A stretch of DNA of 64,000 nucleotides, taken from Bdellovibrionales bacterium. GTDB taxonomy: Bacteria; Bdellovibrionota; Bdellovibrionia; Bdellovibrionales; Bdellovibrionaceae. The translations under genes and the position numbers were made by a program. Below the pieces are notes generated by a model. The model made no database searches, was not told the DNA's origin, and saw nothing but the letters and a program-made list of their open reading frames with translations. The stretch covers positions 62,001 through 126,000 of the forward strand of contig JADJOV010000011.1 of assembly GCA_016713585.1 (NCBI GenBank), given 5' to 3'. Shown piece by piece: positions 29,772-39,263 of the stretch (the first letter of the stretch is position 1; each line of letters starts with the position of its first letter).

Positions 29772-30224
29772 ATGAAACCACTGTTGTTTGTATTCGCGTC
29801 TTTGTTTTCTATTTTCGCCTTCGCGGAAAGCGAACCGTTGAATGTTCAGCCAAATGATTACGGCCGAGGTTGCGAAGTTGAATTGCGCACCCGTAATGGC
29901 GGATTTCTACAATCCTTCTATGGAAGAGATTGCAATGAGGCTCTGTGGCAATGCGAAGAGGAACTCGACTACCGACGTCGAACGGGACGAAACCCTTATG
30001 CTCGTTGCGAAATCGTCAGGCCTTACCCACCACCACCTCCACCTCCTCCTCCTCGCGAGACTTGGACTTGTATAGCTATGGATCGTGGACAAGAGGAACA
30101 TTACGGTGGCCACCCTGGCTACGGTCGATCCCAACGTGAGGCCGCCGACAACGCAATGCATGTTTGTCTTGCCTCCCACGGTCGATGTTTTATTAGCGAA
30201 TGCTACCCCGATCGCCGCCGATAA
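29772..30224 (+). CDS. exported Cys-rich protein with polyproline linker
   Basis: Protein of 150 residues with a strong AAGGAG site 6 nt before the ATG and a signal peptide ending FAFA. Two Cys-containing lobes (NPYARCEIVRPY before, ETWTCIAMDRG after) are joined by a run of nine or so prolines. Each lobe has two to four cysteines, suggesting disulfides, and the second has a YGRSQREAADNAMHVC segment that resembles short DUF-type secreted domains. The function is unknown. Confidence 0.65.
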   Translation: MKPLLFVFASLFSIFAFAESEPLNVQPNDYGRGCEVELRTRNGGFLQSFYGRDCNEALWQCEEELDYRRRTGRNPYARCEIVRPYPPPPPPPPPRETWTCIAMDRGQEEHYGGHPGYGRSQREAADNAMHVCLASHGRCFISECYPDRRR

Positions 30225-30291
30225 AGTCTTTGACTCGACATTGACATAGGCCAAAAAAAGATCAGATTAGTCTCTATTGGAGGTTGATTTT

Positions 30292-31209
30292 ATGATTTGG
30301 CTGAAACGAATGGGGCTGTTTTTAGTTACGAATATTCTTGTGATGGTGACGGTTGGGATTGTTTGGTCTTTAATCTCAACCTTCCTTCAGATGCAGGGGA
30401 TTAATAGTTACATTCCTCTCTTAATGGCGCTCTCCCTTGTTATGGGAATGGGTGGCGCCTTTATTTCATTGCTCATTTCAAGATGGATGGCAAAGCGTCT
30501 CTACGGTATTCAAATTATCACCCCACAGACAGCTGATCCAAACCTTCGTCGCCTGGTTGAAAAGGTTCATAATTTTGCCAGACACGCGAATTTGAGTGTT
30601 ATGCCTGAGGTCGGGATCTATGACTCTCCAGACTTAAATGCTTTTGCAACGGGACCCTCAAAAAAACGCTCCATGGTTGCGGTTTCAACTGGGCTGCTTG
30701 GGAAGTTGAGCGATTCAGAATTGGACGGAGTCCTTGCTCACGAAGTCAGTCATATCGCTAACGGAGATATGGTCACGATGACATTGATTCAGGGCATTGT
30801 GAATGCCTTCGCCTTCTTTTTCTCGCGAATTCTCGCCAATATTGTCGCCTCAAATGTTGATGAAAAATTCCGCGGAGTTGTTCATTTTATGTGCGTCATT
30901 ATCGGCGATATCCTTTTCACCTTTTTGGGATCATTTGTTGTTGCAAGCTTTTCACGAGCTCGGGAATTCCGTGCAGATGCTGGTGGAGCCCGTCTAGCCT
31001 CTCGCGAGAGTATGATTGGCGCTCTCAGAAAACTTCAAGCAACACTGAACCGCGATCAAAATTCAGAAGAGACCGGATTAGGAAGAGATCCTTTGGCCTC
31101 AATGAAAATCTCTTCAAGACCAAAGTCTGGTGGCATTTTGGCTCTCTTGATGACGCACCCTCCATTGGAAGTTCGTATTCAAGCTCTCCAAAAATTAAAT
31201 GTACGATAG
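30292..31209 (+). CDS. htpX: HtpX membrane zinc protease
   Basis: Membrane-embedded M48 metalloprotease for quality control of membrane proteins. Two N-terminal helices (LFLVTNILVMVTVGIVW and the following) precede the zinc site LAHEVSHIANGDMV (HExxH). The third zinc ligand region is SRAREFRADAGGARL (ExxxD). Two more hydrophobic segments lie between. It ends with LMTHPPLEVRIQALQ as in HtpX. The start is ATG 30292 behind GGAGG. At 305 residues it is the normal length (E. coli HtpX has 293). Confidence 0.93.
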   Translation: MIWLKRMGLFLVTNILVMVTVGIVWSLISTFLQMQGINSYIPLLMALSLVMGMGGAFISLLISRWMAKRLYGIQIITPQTADPNLRRLVEKVHNFARHANLSVMPEVGIYDSPDLNAFATGPSKKRSMVAVSTGLLGKLSDSELDGVLAHEVSHIANGDMVTMTLIQGIVNAFAFFFSRILANIVASNVDEKFRGVVHFMCVIIGDILFTFLGSFVVASFSRAREFRADAGGARLASRESMIGALRKLQATLNRDQNSEETGLGRDPLASMKISSRPKSGGILALLMTHPPLEVRIQALQKLNVR

Positions 31210-31218
31210 TAGCCTACA

Positions 31219-33520
31219 ATGACCATGATTCGAAAACTCTTTGTCCTTGGCGTTGCTCTCCTTCCAGGATGCTCGAATCTGCCCCACACTAGCATTCCAG
31301 TTTCTAGAGCTAGTGCTGGCTCTCCGGATTCAGAAACACTCAAGTGGATTCAACTTTGGCAGCAAATGCAAGGTCAGAATTCATTGGCACTTACGGAGAC
31401 CCTTAACTGCAAGGCTGCGCGGACCTTGATGATGGAAGCCAACTTTCCACTTCGTGCCTTTGCAAAATCAAAATTTGAGATTGAGTGCCAAGGCATAAAC
31501 AAGGGAGATGACCAGGATGACGGCCTCTGGCGACTGGATGTCCTTAGCTATTTCGCCCTAAAAACTCCAACTCTGACTGATGATGTGGCCTATTTTGAAT
31601 TGCAATATAGACTGAGCCCCAGCCCCCAAGAACAAGAAGACGCCCTCCTCAAGCTGATTTATTTAAGTCGACAACTTCAGCAAGAGCAGCAGGCCAAGGA
31701 ATGGGAAGAAAAACTTTGGCAAATTTCGCCGAGATTGCAGCCGGGCGTCGAAGAAAATCTCAAAAGAAAGCCACTCCTGCGCTCACTCCCGCGAATAACT
31801 CCCTCGCAGTGGCTCATAATCGCCAAGGATTTTAGAGAACATCTTGATTATAAAAAAGCTATACAGTCTTATCAGAAAGCTCTCGCTGACAAAGAGCTTT
31901 CCTTGGAGAGCGGTTGGGAATTATATAAGCAACTCCGACAGACTTACAAATTATCCAGTCACAAAAAAATACAAATGCTTTCAACCTCAAGAAAGTGGAG
32001 TCTCTGGACAGAAACCGCTTTGCGCAAAAACCCAACTCAACTCTGGGTTGATCTCTATTTTGAAACCCAACTCACCCATGCCCGAGGACTCTGAACTGAA
32101 AAGAGACAGCAAGAATCACTCCGCGTTCTGAATCAAACAAAAGCGCTTTTGACCTCTTTCGCCCCTCGGACAGACCAGGGCAGACCTTTGCAATTTTCCT
32201 TAGCTGAAATTGATTTTATCTTTGCACGAATTCAAGAGCAAGATCACCACTATGATCGAGCCGTTGCCGCTTACGATTCAGCATTACTCAAACAACCAGA
32301 AAGTAAACTTCAAGAAAAGATTTTGTGGGCAAAAGCTTGGCTGTTGTACCGTCGAGAGAAATATTCGGAAGCCGCCTCAGCCTTGAAAGATCTCGTGCAA
32401 ACCTTCAAAAACAACAATAAAAATGAAATCCCCTCTTCACCGCAGACACCACCTCTCCCAGATAACCAACTTCAAAAAAAATCAGTCTCAAAAATGGCGA
32501 GCCCTCTATTGGCAGGCTCGAGCCAACGAGAAAATAAAACCTGGAGCGGGAAGAGAGCTTAATCTGGAGCTCATTGAAGATGATCCCTTGGGCTACTATG
32601 GCCTGATGGCACACAGAGATCTCCGCCATCCATTGCCACCTCTCCCCTCATTACCAAAAGACAAAGCAAACGAAGGCGAGTCGCTCTCTTCCAATAGCTT
32701 ACCAAAAACAGTTTCTCTTGATGCGCAATCATTAAATTTCTCTCTCTTGAGAAAGGCAGGCGTTCCACCAGAACTCCTTTCGGGCCTTGACTGGGGTCTA
32801 CGACTTCAAGAAAAAACACTAATAAAGATCTTTATTGCGCGAATAGAACGCGCCCTTGGTCCAACGAGTGCTCAAAGTTCCGAAACCCAGCTTGAATTCC
32901 TCAAGGCCCAAGCCATAGCTGGACTTTACCTACCTCTTTTTACAAAACTTTCCACTCTGGAAACACCTGATCGGCTCAAGCTTCTGAGCCAATCCCCGCA
33001 ACTGCTATTTCCTCAAATACGACCTGATTTGGTCGCTGAGATCACACGGGATTATCACTATTCACCATCGCTAGTTTATGCAATCACTCGCCAAGAGTCA
33101 GCCTTTGATCCACAGGCCAGAAGTGGAGCAGACGCTTTGGGTCTGATGCAACTCCTCCCCTCGATTGCGAAGCCTAGCGCTCTGGCCCTTGGCTTGCCGG
33201 TCAATAATCCACTTCTTCTCTTTGATCCAGAATACAATCTGAGAGTCGGAGCCAAAGAACTGCATCGACTTCTGGATTCCTGGAAGAATCAATACATCCC
33301 CGCTATTGCCTCTTATAATGCTGGCGAAAAAGTTGTTCGCGCCTGGATGAAGAAAAAATTTCGCCAAGATCCGCTCGAATTTATTGAAGAGATTCCCTAC
33401 GAAGAAACTAGAAATTATGTCAAACTTGTACTTCGAAATTATACGTTTTACGAAAGACTTCGTAGCCTTGAACCTATTTTTTTGCATGAAAATCTCCTCA
33501 AACTTAAAGGACCGCGGTAA
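31219..33520 (+). CDS. slt: Slt-type lytic transglycosylase lipoprotein, internal stop and frameshift
   Basis: Peptidoglycan lytic transglycosylase of about 766 residues when joined. It has lipobox LLPGCSNL and a long superhelical region with TPR-like helices (AIQSYQKALADKELS, YDRAVAAYDSALLKQPESK). The C-terminal SLT domain has the catalytic Glu in ITRQESAFDPQARSGADALG, then LMQLLPSIAK, YNLRVGAKELHRLL and AIASYNAGEKVVRAW. An in-frame TGA at 32092-32094 follows HARGL, and an extra A in 32490-32494 shifts the frame before WRALYWQARA. It lies 9 bp behind htpX. Such enzymes cleave the glycan strand, and in predatory relatives a large set of them remodels prey wall. Confidence 0.78.
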
Positions 33521-33534
33521 AAAAATCTTCCGTC

Positions 33535-34853
33535 TTAGGGACCGTCTAAAAATAACTTGGACTTATGATCAGAAATTCCAGACCTTGCGACAATTGAAAC
33601 ACTTATTGCAGCTAAAAACAAAAAGACAAATCTGTTCTTAGCAATGCTGAAATTCGATTCAGTCAGGGACCCAATACAAAAGCATAGCATCCCCGTCCAG
33701 GCCCCTAAAAGCAAACAATATTGAGGCGAGCTTTTTGACATCTTGAACAAAGCGACCAGACCACTCTTAAGAAGATAGAATAGAAAAAACAAATAGCAAC
33801 TCAATCCCATAATTCCAGTTCCCGCCAAAAAATGTAAATACTGATTATGGGCATGGCCTCCGATCAACCAATCCACTCCTCTTTTCTTAAGATATTCTTC
33901 AACGTGAACATTGTTTTGACTATAACCAATTCCAAACAAGGGATAATCTTTAAAAATTTCAAAATTGCTTTCCCAGTAAAGCAGTCTCTCATTGTTGCTC
34001 TGTGAGGCTGCATAAGATTGACTCAGGACTCTTTTTTGAACTTTCTCTGATCCAATAAACAGAAGCAGCATTGAAAAAATCAGAACAAAGGAAGTCTTTG
34101 CAAAAAATTTTACTCCCATAAAAAGGGAACCGACCAACAAAGCCACTACACAGCCCAGCCACACACCTCGTGTCATCGTCAGGATGACTAAGCCCATAGC
34201 CAGCAACGGAGTTAAAGCAAAAATTCCTCTCCATATAAACGAAGACCGATCTCTCGATTCAGAGCTAGGTCCGGCCATTCGAAAACCAGCAAACAATAAA
34301 AACAAAGCTGCAGGCCCCATCGTATGAGCAAATGGCATTGAATGGTGAAAGAGCCCACCCGCTCGCGGGTCAAGATGGTAATTAATGAAAAACAAAGCCA
34401 TGTCGAGCACAGAAACAAACAAAAGAGCCAGTATTAAAGATTTAACAAACCCACTTATATGAGAAGTTTCCCATGGTACTTTTTAAACAAATAGACATAG
34501 CACAAAAAACTAAACATCCACCGAAATTCCCAGAGATTCTTAGCAGCAACTTTCGCCTCAACAGGCGCGCCATAAACAAAGCCAAGCATCAGCGCGCCAA
34601 TCCATATTGGCCAAAGAAAATAGATTCGCACAGAGGTCAAAAGATGCCTAAATTCACCTTCTCTGAAAGCGATACAAATGGCAGTTATGACCAGTAAGAA
34701 ATCGGCAAGGTCCATCAAGGATTGGGCAGTATGTATGGCCACCCAAAAAAACAAAATAAGTCCGAATATTCGCCGTCCCAACATGGGACCCAGTTTCCGT
34801 GACCTGAAGGGCATCTGACAACAGTTTCTTGTCTGCCCGACGCGGCAGCTCAT
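33535..34853 (-). CDS. O-antigen ligase/polymerase (Wzy_C family), one frameshift
   Basis: Polytopic membrane protein of about 439 residues. Around ten hydrophobic segments surround the large periplasmic loop, and the Wzy_C signature is present: LGCVVALLVGSLF, NNERLLYWES, DYPLFGIGYSQNN and GGHAHNQYLHFLAGTGIMG. The loop Arg and His residues are those linked to catalysis in WaaL-type ligases. A one-base loss near 34471 splits it; joined, the frame reads KKYHWETSHISGFVKS. It begins 4 nt after the upstream methyltransferase stop, so the two are one transcript. It attaches or polymerises surface glycan; the exact role is not resolved. Confidence 0.75.
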
Positions 34854-34856
34854 GAC

Positions 34857-35891
34857 TTAGTCCACTCGCTTGAACAATCCAAAAATCTCATGCCCATATC
34901 TAAATTTTGGATTAATTTTTATCCAAAAATTATGCTTTAAATATGAATATAAAAACGTCATCAAAGGAAATTTCCCACTGATATACCATTCTTTCCGAAG
35001 AATTTCATTCTTGGGCTGAGTCCGTGGATTTTCCTTCGCTCTGCCAAAAGAAATCATACTTGCAGCATCTTTTTTCGTTGATTGGGTTGACCATGTTAAA
35101 ATATTTTTCCAGCCCTTGCCTTTTACGAAATTTTTGAATTGATATGTATAATATTCAATGGGCAAGAAGCCGCTCGTTTGCAGAAACAGCTTTAAGCCTT
35201 GCCCATCAAAGTAATTTACATGATTGATCAGAAGCTCAGATCTTTTTTCAAAAGATCCTGGCACATTTTATGTCCCCAATAATCTTCATGTCCATTTGGG
35301 GTTAGGAAATGAAAAACCGCCCACACACAAGAGTTTTTTGACATTCACAATCATTCGGCCAACATCTGAAACATGCTCAATGATGTCTCTTGCAATAATC
35401 AAATCATAGACGCCTTCTGTTTCAACCTTGAAATCATCAGCCAAAGATTTAATCGTGTTATAGCCATGTTCATGTTTATTAAAATCCAAAACCGCCTGAA
35501 CGACATCAACAACGGTGATTTTCACGGTTGGAAAAACAAACTTAATTCCTTCCAAAAAGTAACCAGAACCCGGTCCAAATTCTAAAATATTTTGCGGACA
35601 GATATTCTTTAACTTCAAAGAATATCCAAAGACCACTCCTCTTCTGAAGTTTCTGATCATATTCCGTTTCTGTTCTTTGGGGCTAATTTCAATTTGCTCT
35701 TTATAAAAATAGGCTTCACACCCCACCTCTTGATTTTCAATTGAGAGCATTGGATCAAGTTGTGAAAGCCTACAGCTATCGCATTTTACAAGGTTGGAGG
35801 TTTGCAAATTCCAGTAATCAATTAACGCAAGAAGGGTGCCTTCTCGAGACTGACAAATTCGACAGGGTTCCTCTCTATGAATCTTTTGCAT
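34857..35891 (-). CDS. class I SAM-dependent methyltransferase with Cys-rich N-terminus, two frameshifts
   Basis: About 345 residues when joined. The N-terminal domain has two CxxC pairs (CRICQS, CDSC) as in sugar C-methyltransferase-like zinc ribbons. The Rossmann fold starts with ILEFGPGSGYFLEGI (SAM motif I), VVDVVQAVL, and LIIARDIIEHVSDV (motif II region with the catalytic Glu-His pair), then LTPNGHEDYWGH. Indels lie in the A run 35312-35316 and near 35265-35270. It precedes the O-antigen ligase gene with 3 nt between, so it may modify a sugar of surface glycan. The substrate is inferred from context only. Confidence 0.72.
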
Positions 35892-35937
35892 CGAAGAATC
35901 CTACTTTCTCTATCCACCATGAGCAAGCTGATTGTCT

Positions 35938-36262
35938 TTAGAATAAGCTGTCCCCGGAGTGTAGCACCTTTTCGGCAAAAGCTAGCGTCAGTGTTGAGAA
36001 TAGAAAAACGACATGGATAATGATTTGCCATTTAACCTGCTCAGGGTCTTTTTTAGTGATGTCGATGAATGACTTTAACAAATGAATACCTGAGATCCCC
36101 ACCAATGCTCCTGCGAGCTTCACCTTGAGAGTTCCAGCATTAATTTTTTCGAGCCAATCAGGTCGATCTTCATGCTTTTCCAGCTGGATCCGACTGACAA
36201 AAGTCGCATAACCGCCAATGAATACCTTCGAATATGCTCTCAATACGTTTCATCGGAGTCAT
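35938..36262 (-). pseudogene. UPF0114 (YqhA-like) membrane protein with internal deletion
   Basis: The C-terminal about 95 residues match UPF0114/YqhA: GGYATFVSR, WLEKINAGTLKVKLAGALV, ISGIHLLKSFIDI and WQIIIHVVFLFSTLTLAF. The normal protein is about 165 residues. A family-like N-terminus (MTPMKRIESIFE) lies just upstream from 36262 but in a different frame, and about 55-60 residues holding the first two membrane helices are absent between the two. The open frame itself can start at 36243. The gene is therefore truncated by deletion and likely non-functional, or an assembly join. Family function is unknown. Confidence 0.62.
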
Positions 36263-36330
36263 AGACCAGAATTCCTTTCGTCAAATATGCAAATCGTCCT
36301 TCGTTTTTCACTGACTATCAGTGAATCTCA

Positions 36331-36597
36331 CTAACCTTTATCCATCGAATGTGTCACATCGCGAAGGCCCCGTTCATCAGAATTTGGCTCGGACATTCTG
36401 GCTCTTGACCCACGACTCTTAACTTTCCAAATAAGCACAACCATCACAAATATTGGCAGAATAGCCCACCAGAACCCGCGGGCGCCGACGGCAATTGCTT
36501 GTATTAGTCGAACAACAACCGGCGAGAATCTAATCAACACAACCGCCAAAACAATGATTAATATTGTTCGGAGAACTCCACCTCGGCGCTCTTTCAT
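36331..36597 (-). CDS. small membrane protein downstream of prohibitin
   Basis: Protein of 88 residues beginning MKERRGGVLRTILIIVLAVV. Two adjacent transmembrane helices (about residues 9-25 and 34-54; GFWWAILPIFVMVVLIW) are followed by a basic, then acidic tail. ATG at 36597 overlaps the upstream stop by 4 nt (ATGA), so it is coupled to the prohibitin gene. No recognised family. It may be a membrane partner of the SPFH protein; this is inference from coupling. Confidence 0.55.
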   Translation of the reverse strand: MKERRGGVLRTILIIVLAVVLIRFSPVVVRLIQAIAVGARGFWWAILPIFVMVVLIWKVKSRGSRARMSEPNSDERGLRDVTHSMDKG

Positions 36598-37430
36598 TGT
36601 GTCTTGAGATTTCCTATTGGAAGCAAAATATTGGCGCCGCCAGATCCTCCACCTCCGCCAATAACTAAGGGTGAAATCCCATTCCATTTCTCCACAATCT
36701 GTAGCTGAACTAATCCGGGATTATCTTGAACCGCACGACCACGAACGCGAATAGCCTCAGCCTCTCCCTTAGCACGAATAACCGCCGTTTGAGCTTCGAT
36801 TTCAGCTTTAGCTTGGGTAAACTTGGCCTTTGCAGCTTCTTGCTCCTGGACCATCTTCGCTTCAATTGCTGTCTCAAGCTCTTTAGAAAGAGCCACGTTC
36901 TGAATGACCACATCCTCAATAACTAGAAGATCGCCGACTTTTGCCCTGGCTCCTTCGAGAGTCTTCCCCTTGACCTCTTCACGCTTTTTTACGATTTGCT
37001 CAGCGCTCTGCAGTGCAGTCACCTCTTTGAGTGCTTCGCTAACTCGTGGCGAAATCAAGCTATCAAAGGGATCACCAGAATAATCACGAAACATCTTCAC
37101 AATCATACTTTCTGGAATTCGATAGAGCACCCTCAATTCAACTGCAATCTGCTGCAAATCCGACGAATAACAATCAGTTTTCGAAACGGCGGTCTGCTGG
37201 CGCACAGAAATCGGAACAACAGTTGTCACGAAAGGAAGCTTGAAACCAAGGCCCTCTGGCGCAAAGACAGGAGAAACTTTTCCCATCGTAACTAGCACGC
37301 CACGATGTCCGGGAGGAATGACAAACGTGCTCCCAAACATTAGAATACCCACAATGCCAATGATAGATGCAGTAACGACTAAATTCATATTTTGCTTAAG
37401 ATTTCTAACAAACTCATCCGACGGATCCAC
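36594..37430 (-). CDS. prohibitin-family SPFH/band 7 protein
   Basis: Protein of 278 residues with one N-terminal membrane helix (VVTASIIGIVGILMFG), the SPFH domain (VIPPGHRGVLVTMGKV, GLGFKLPFV) and the prohibitin coiled-coil region rich in Ala, Glu, Gln and Lys (KELETAIEAKMVQEQEAAKA, AQTAVIRAKGEAEAIRV), ending NWxG-like with IVEKWNGISPLVI. This is very close to bacterial prohibitin-like membrane scaffolds (HflK/HflC/QmcA relatives). The start is a GTG at 37430 with GGAG upstream. Membrane microdomains and protease regulation are the known roles. Confidence 0.85.
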   Translation of the reverse strand: MDPSDEFVRNLKQNMNLVVTASIIGIVGILMFGSTFVIPPGHRGVLVTMGKVSPVFAPEGLGFKLPFVTTVVPISVRQQTAVSKTDCYSSDLQQIAVELRVLYRIPESMIVKMFRDYSGDPFDSLISPRVSEALKEVTALQSAEQIVKKREEVKGKTLEGARAKVGDLLVIEDVVIQNVALSKELETAIEAKMVQEQEAAKAKFTQAKAEIEAQTAVIRAKGEAEAIRVRGRAVQDNPGLVQLQIVEKWNGISPLVIGGGGGSGGANILLPIGNLKTQ

Positions 37431-37748
37431 TTTTATCTCCTCTGTAGCTATTAAAGTCGCTAGGTACTTTTGTTTCTACGATCTATGCTTCTAACAGTTA
37501 TCATTGAACCCAATATAATTTAAAATGCAAAAAATTAGCTCCTTAAAACAAGAGCGCTTCTTATATGCGAGCTTCAAAAGGGAGTAAAGGACTATGTCAG
37601 CAAACAGGTCAGCAGGAGGATTCACTTCTCGTCATTGCGTTAGCCGCATCTAGACAATTTTTTTGGCGAAACACTTCCCAACTTGCGCAACCTCTTTGGA
37701 TTCAACTTCAACCATAAATCCAGGAAAAATCCTACGCAAAGGCCGCAT

Positions 37749-38228
37749 TCACTTCTTTGAGAGTATTTTCACTGGAGGTGGTTGGCGTTTAATATTTTGA
37801 ATAATTTGATCCAATTTGCCCAGAAACTGGGAACGATGATTCTTTTGCATTGGACTCGGTCCCCCACGAATTTCACCAAAGGCCCTTAAATTTTTCATGA
37901 ACTCACGATTAGCCAAAGCTGAACCAATATTATCTTCTGTGAACTCTTCGCCTTTTGTTCCAAGCACTCGAGCCTGATTCATCAAACATCTCTCTGCCAG
38001 CAGAATATCGGCGGTGATCACGATATCTCCAGGCCCGCAGTGGGTGACAATCCAGTCGTCTGCAGCATCAAACCCCCCAGAAACCACGACCATTTGAATC
38101 CGCTCATCCACCGGAACCTGGATGCCTTTGTTGGCAACGAGAAAGACTTTGAGCTGATACCGTGTCGCAACTTTAAATGTTTCTTCGCGAACAGGACAGC
38201 CATCGGCATCAATATAAACATCAAGCAT
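37749..38228 (-). CDS. YaiI/YqxD-family protein (DUF188, UPF0178)
   Basis: Protein of 159 residues starting MLDVYIDADGCPV at ATG 38228 behind GGAGG. The family signatures are DADGCPVREE, GFDAADDWIV, GDIVITADILLAERC and GxxFTEDNIG, which form a PIN-like/NYN fold with conserved acidic residues. At 159 residues it is the usual size. The biochemical role of UPF0178 is not established; a nuclease activity is suspected from the fold. About 250 bp of gene-free sequence lies between it and the prohibitin gene start. Confidence 0.87.
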   Translation of the reverse strand: MLDVYIDADGCPVREETFKVATRYQLKVFLVANKGIQVPVDERIQMVVVSGGFDAADDWIVTHCGPGDIVITADILLAERCLMNQARVLGTKGEEFTEDNIGSALANREFMKNLRAFGEIRGGPSPMQKNHRSQFLGKLDQIIQNIKRQPPPVKILSKK

Positions 38229-38504
38229 CAGGTCAACCTCCACTGAGTCGCTTCAAATGTAAAAGGGAAATTGTCACTCCGTCAAAAAGTTTTAACCAAA
38301 CGTGCGGCATTACCCAGATTGAAAACCCTAAACGAAACCAAAAAAACAAAAGGGAAGCCGGCCTATGGCAAACTTTTAGACAGTCTTGGAAAAAATTCCG
38401 ACTATGGTATTTATTATCACATGCCCAACACTTTTCTGGTATCATCACGCTCATTCGATTCCAATATTAGTGGTAACCATAATGCAAACAAAAAGGAACA
38501 GACT

Positions 38505-39014
38505 ATGTCATTTTTAAACATTCCTAAAGAAATAAGAAAATCAAGAATTGCGACAAAGGTGGCTTTGCTTCTTTCTCTGGGGCTTGCCATAACCTTACCA
38601 GCCCAAGCAACTGAGGTCTCTGTCAAAGGCTTGGTCTATTCGACAACTAACTGCAATTATGCATCAACCTTTGATGCTAAATTGGCGGTGAGATATGAAA
38701 ATAAGGAGCTCCCTTCAGGTGCTCAAATGATAGTTCAGTATAAATTTGATGGCAACTTTGGTGGAGAGGATATGAAGTACCTCAGAGTCCAATCGTTAAA
38801 GACAGCCGGTGACTATGTCTGGGAAGCTCAACTCCCAACAACACAAGTCGCCAGCAGAGGAGGCTATGCTTTTGATAGAATAGAATTCTCTTTCACAATT
38901 ATCGGAGAAGATGGCGAAACTCAATCTAACACCTACATAGCCAGCTTCAGACCTGGAGAGATTGCTTGTTCGTCTGATGGAGCTCTCAAAGAGTTGCCTG
39001 TCGCTATCAAGTAA
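38505..39014 (+). CDS. exported protein of unknown function
   Basis: Protein of 169 residues. ATG 38505 follows AAGGA. A long n-region is followed by a signal core (ATKVALLLSLGLAITLPAQA). The mature part of about 130 residues is beta-rich (MIVQYKFDGNFGG, YAFDRIEFSFTIIG) with two cysteines, one early (TNCNY) and one late (IACSSD), that may pair. No family recognised. An upstream open frame of 78 codons is not convincing. It lies ahead of the phosphonate-type importer but is separated by a structured 250 bp region. Confidence 0.6.
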   Translation: MSFLNIPKEIRKSRIATKVALLLSLGLAITLPAQATEVSVKGLVYSTTNCNYASTFDAKLAVRYENKELPSGAQMIVQYKFDGNFGGEDMKYLRVQSLKTAGDYVWEAQLPTTQVASRGGYAFDRIEFSFTIIGEDGETQSNTYIASFRPGEIACSSDGALKELPVAIK

Positions 39015-39042
39015 ACCAAAAGCCAGCATAGTGCGCACGACG

Positions 39043-39120
39043 CTTCCAGATCCCGGAGGAAGCGCCAGCTCCCTGAGCTGCAACGGACAGCGGTGGGGGC
39101 ACCTGAGAGACACCCCCGCC
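39043..39120 (+). promoter_or_regulatory. three consecutive hairpins upstream of phnD (possible structured RNA)
   Basis: GC-rich block in an AT-rich setting between the stop at 39014 and phnD at 39264. It holds GCTTCC/GGAAGC (10-nt loop), CAGCTC-CCT-GAGCTG, and an 8-bp stem GGTGGGGG/CCCCCGCC (39092-39099 with 39113-39120, one G-U pair). The order of three stems suggests a structured leader, terminator or riboswitch-like element. There is no U-tract after the last stem. I could not match it to a known riboswitch class. It may instead be the terminator region of the gene before. Confidence 0.4.
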
Positions 39121-39263
39121 ATGAGCTCATTGACCATTGTTCCTTCCTTCCTGTTTATCATCTCACTTTCAATTGTCTGTGCTATCTTGAAATCCTTTCA
39201 CATTTCGGAACAATTCCAATTATGTTGATTCAAAATGGGCATGAACCAAAAAAGGGAGTTGTG

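Noticed and set aside
38271..38504. N-terminal extension of the exported protein at 38505
   Set aside because: It has no signal peptide and overlaps a promoter-like region; AAGGA supports the inner ATG.
39040..39125. TPP, SAM, SAH or cobalamin riboswitch upstream of phnD
   Set aside because: Isolated words resemble parts of these classes (for example CTGAGA), but no complete conserved core is present.
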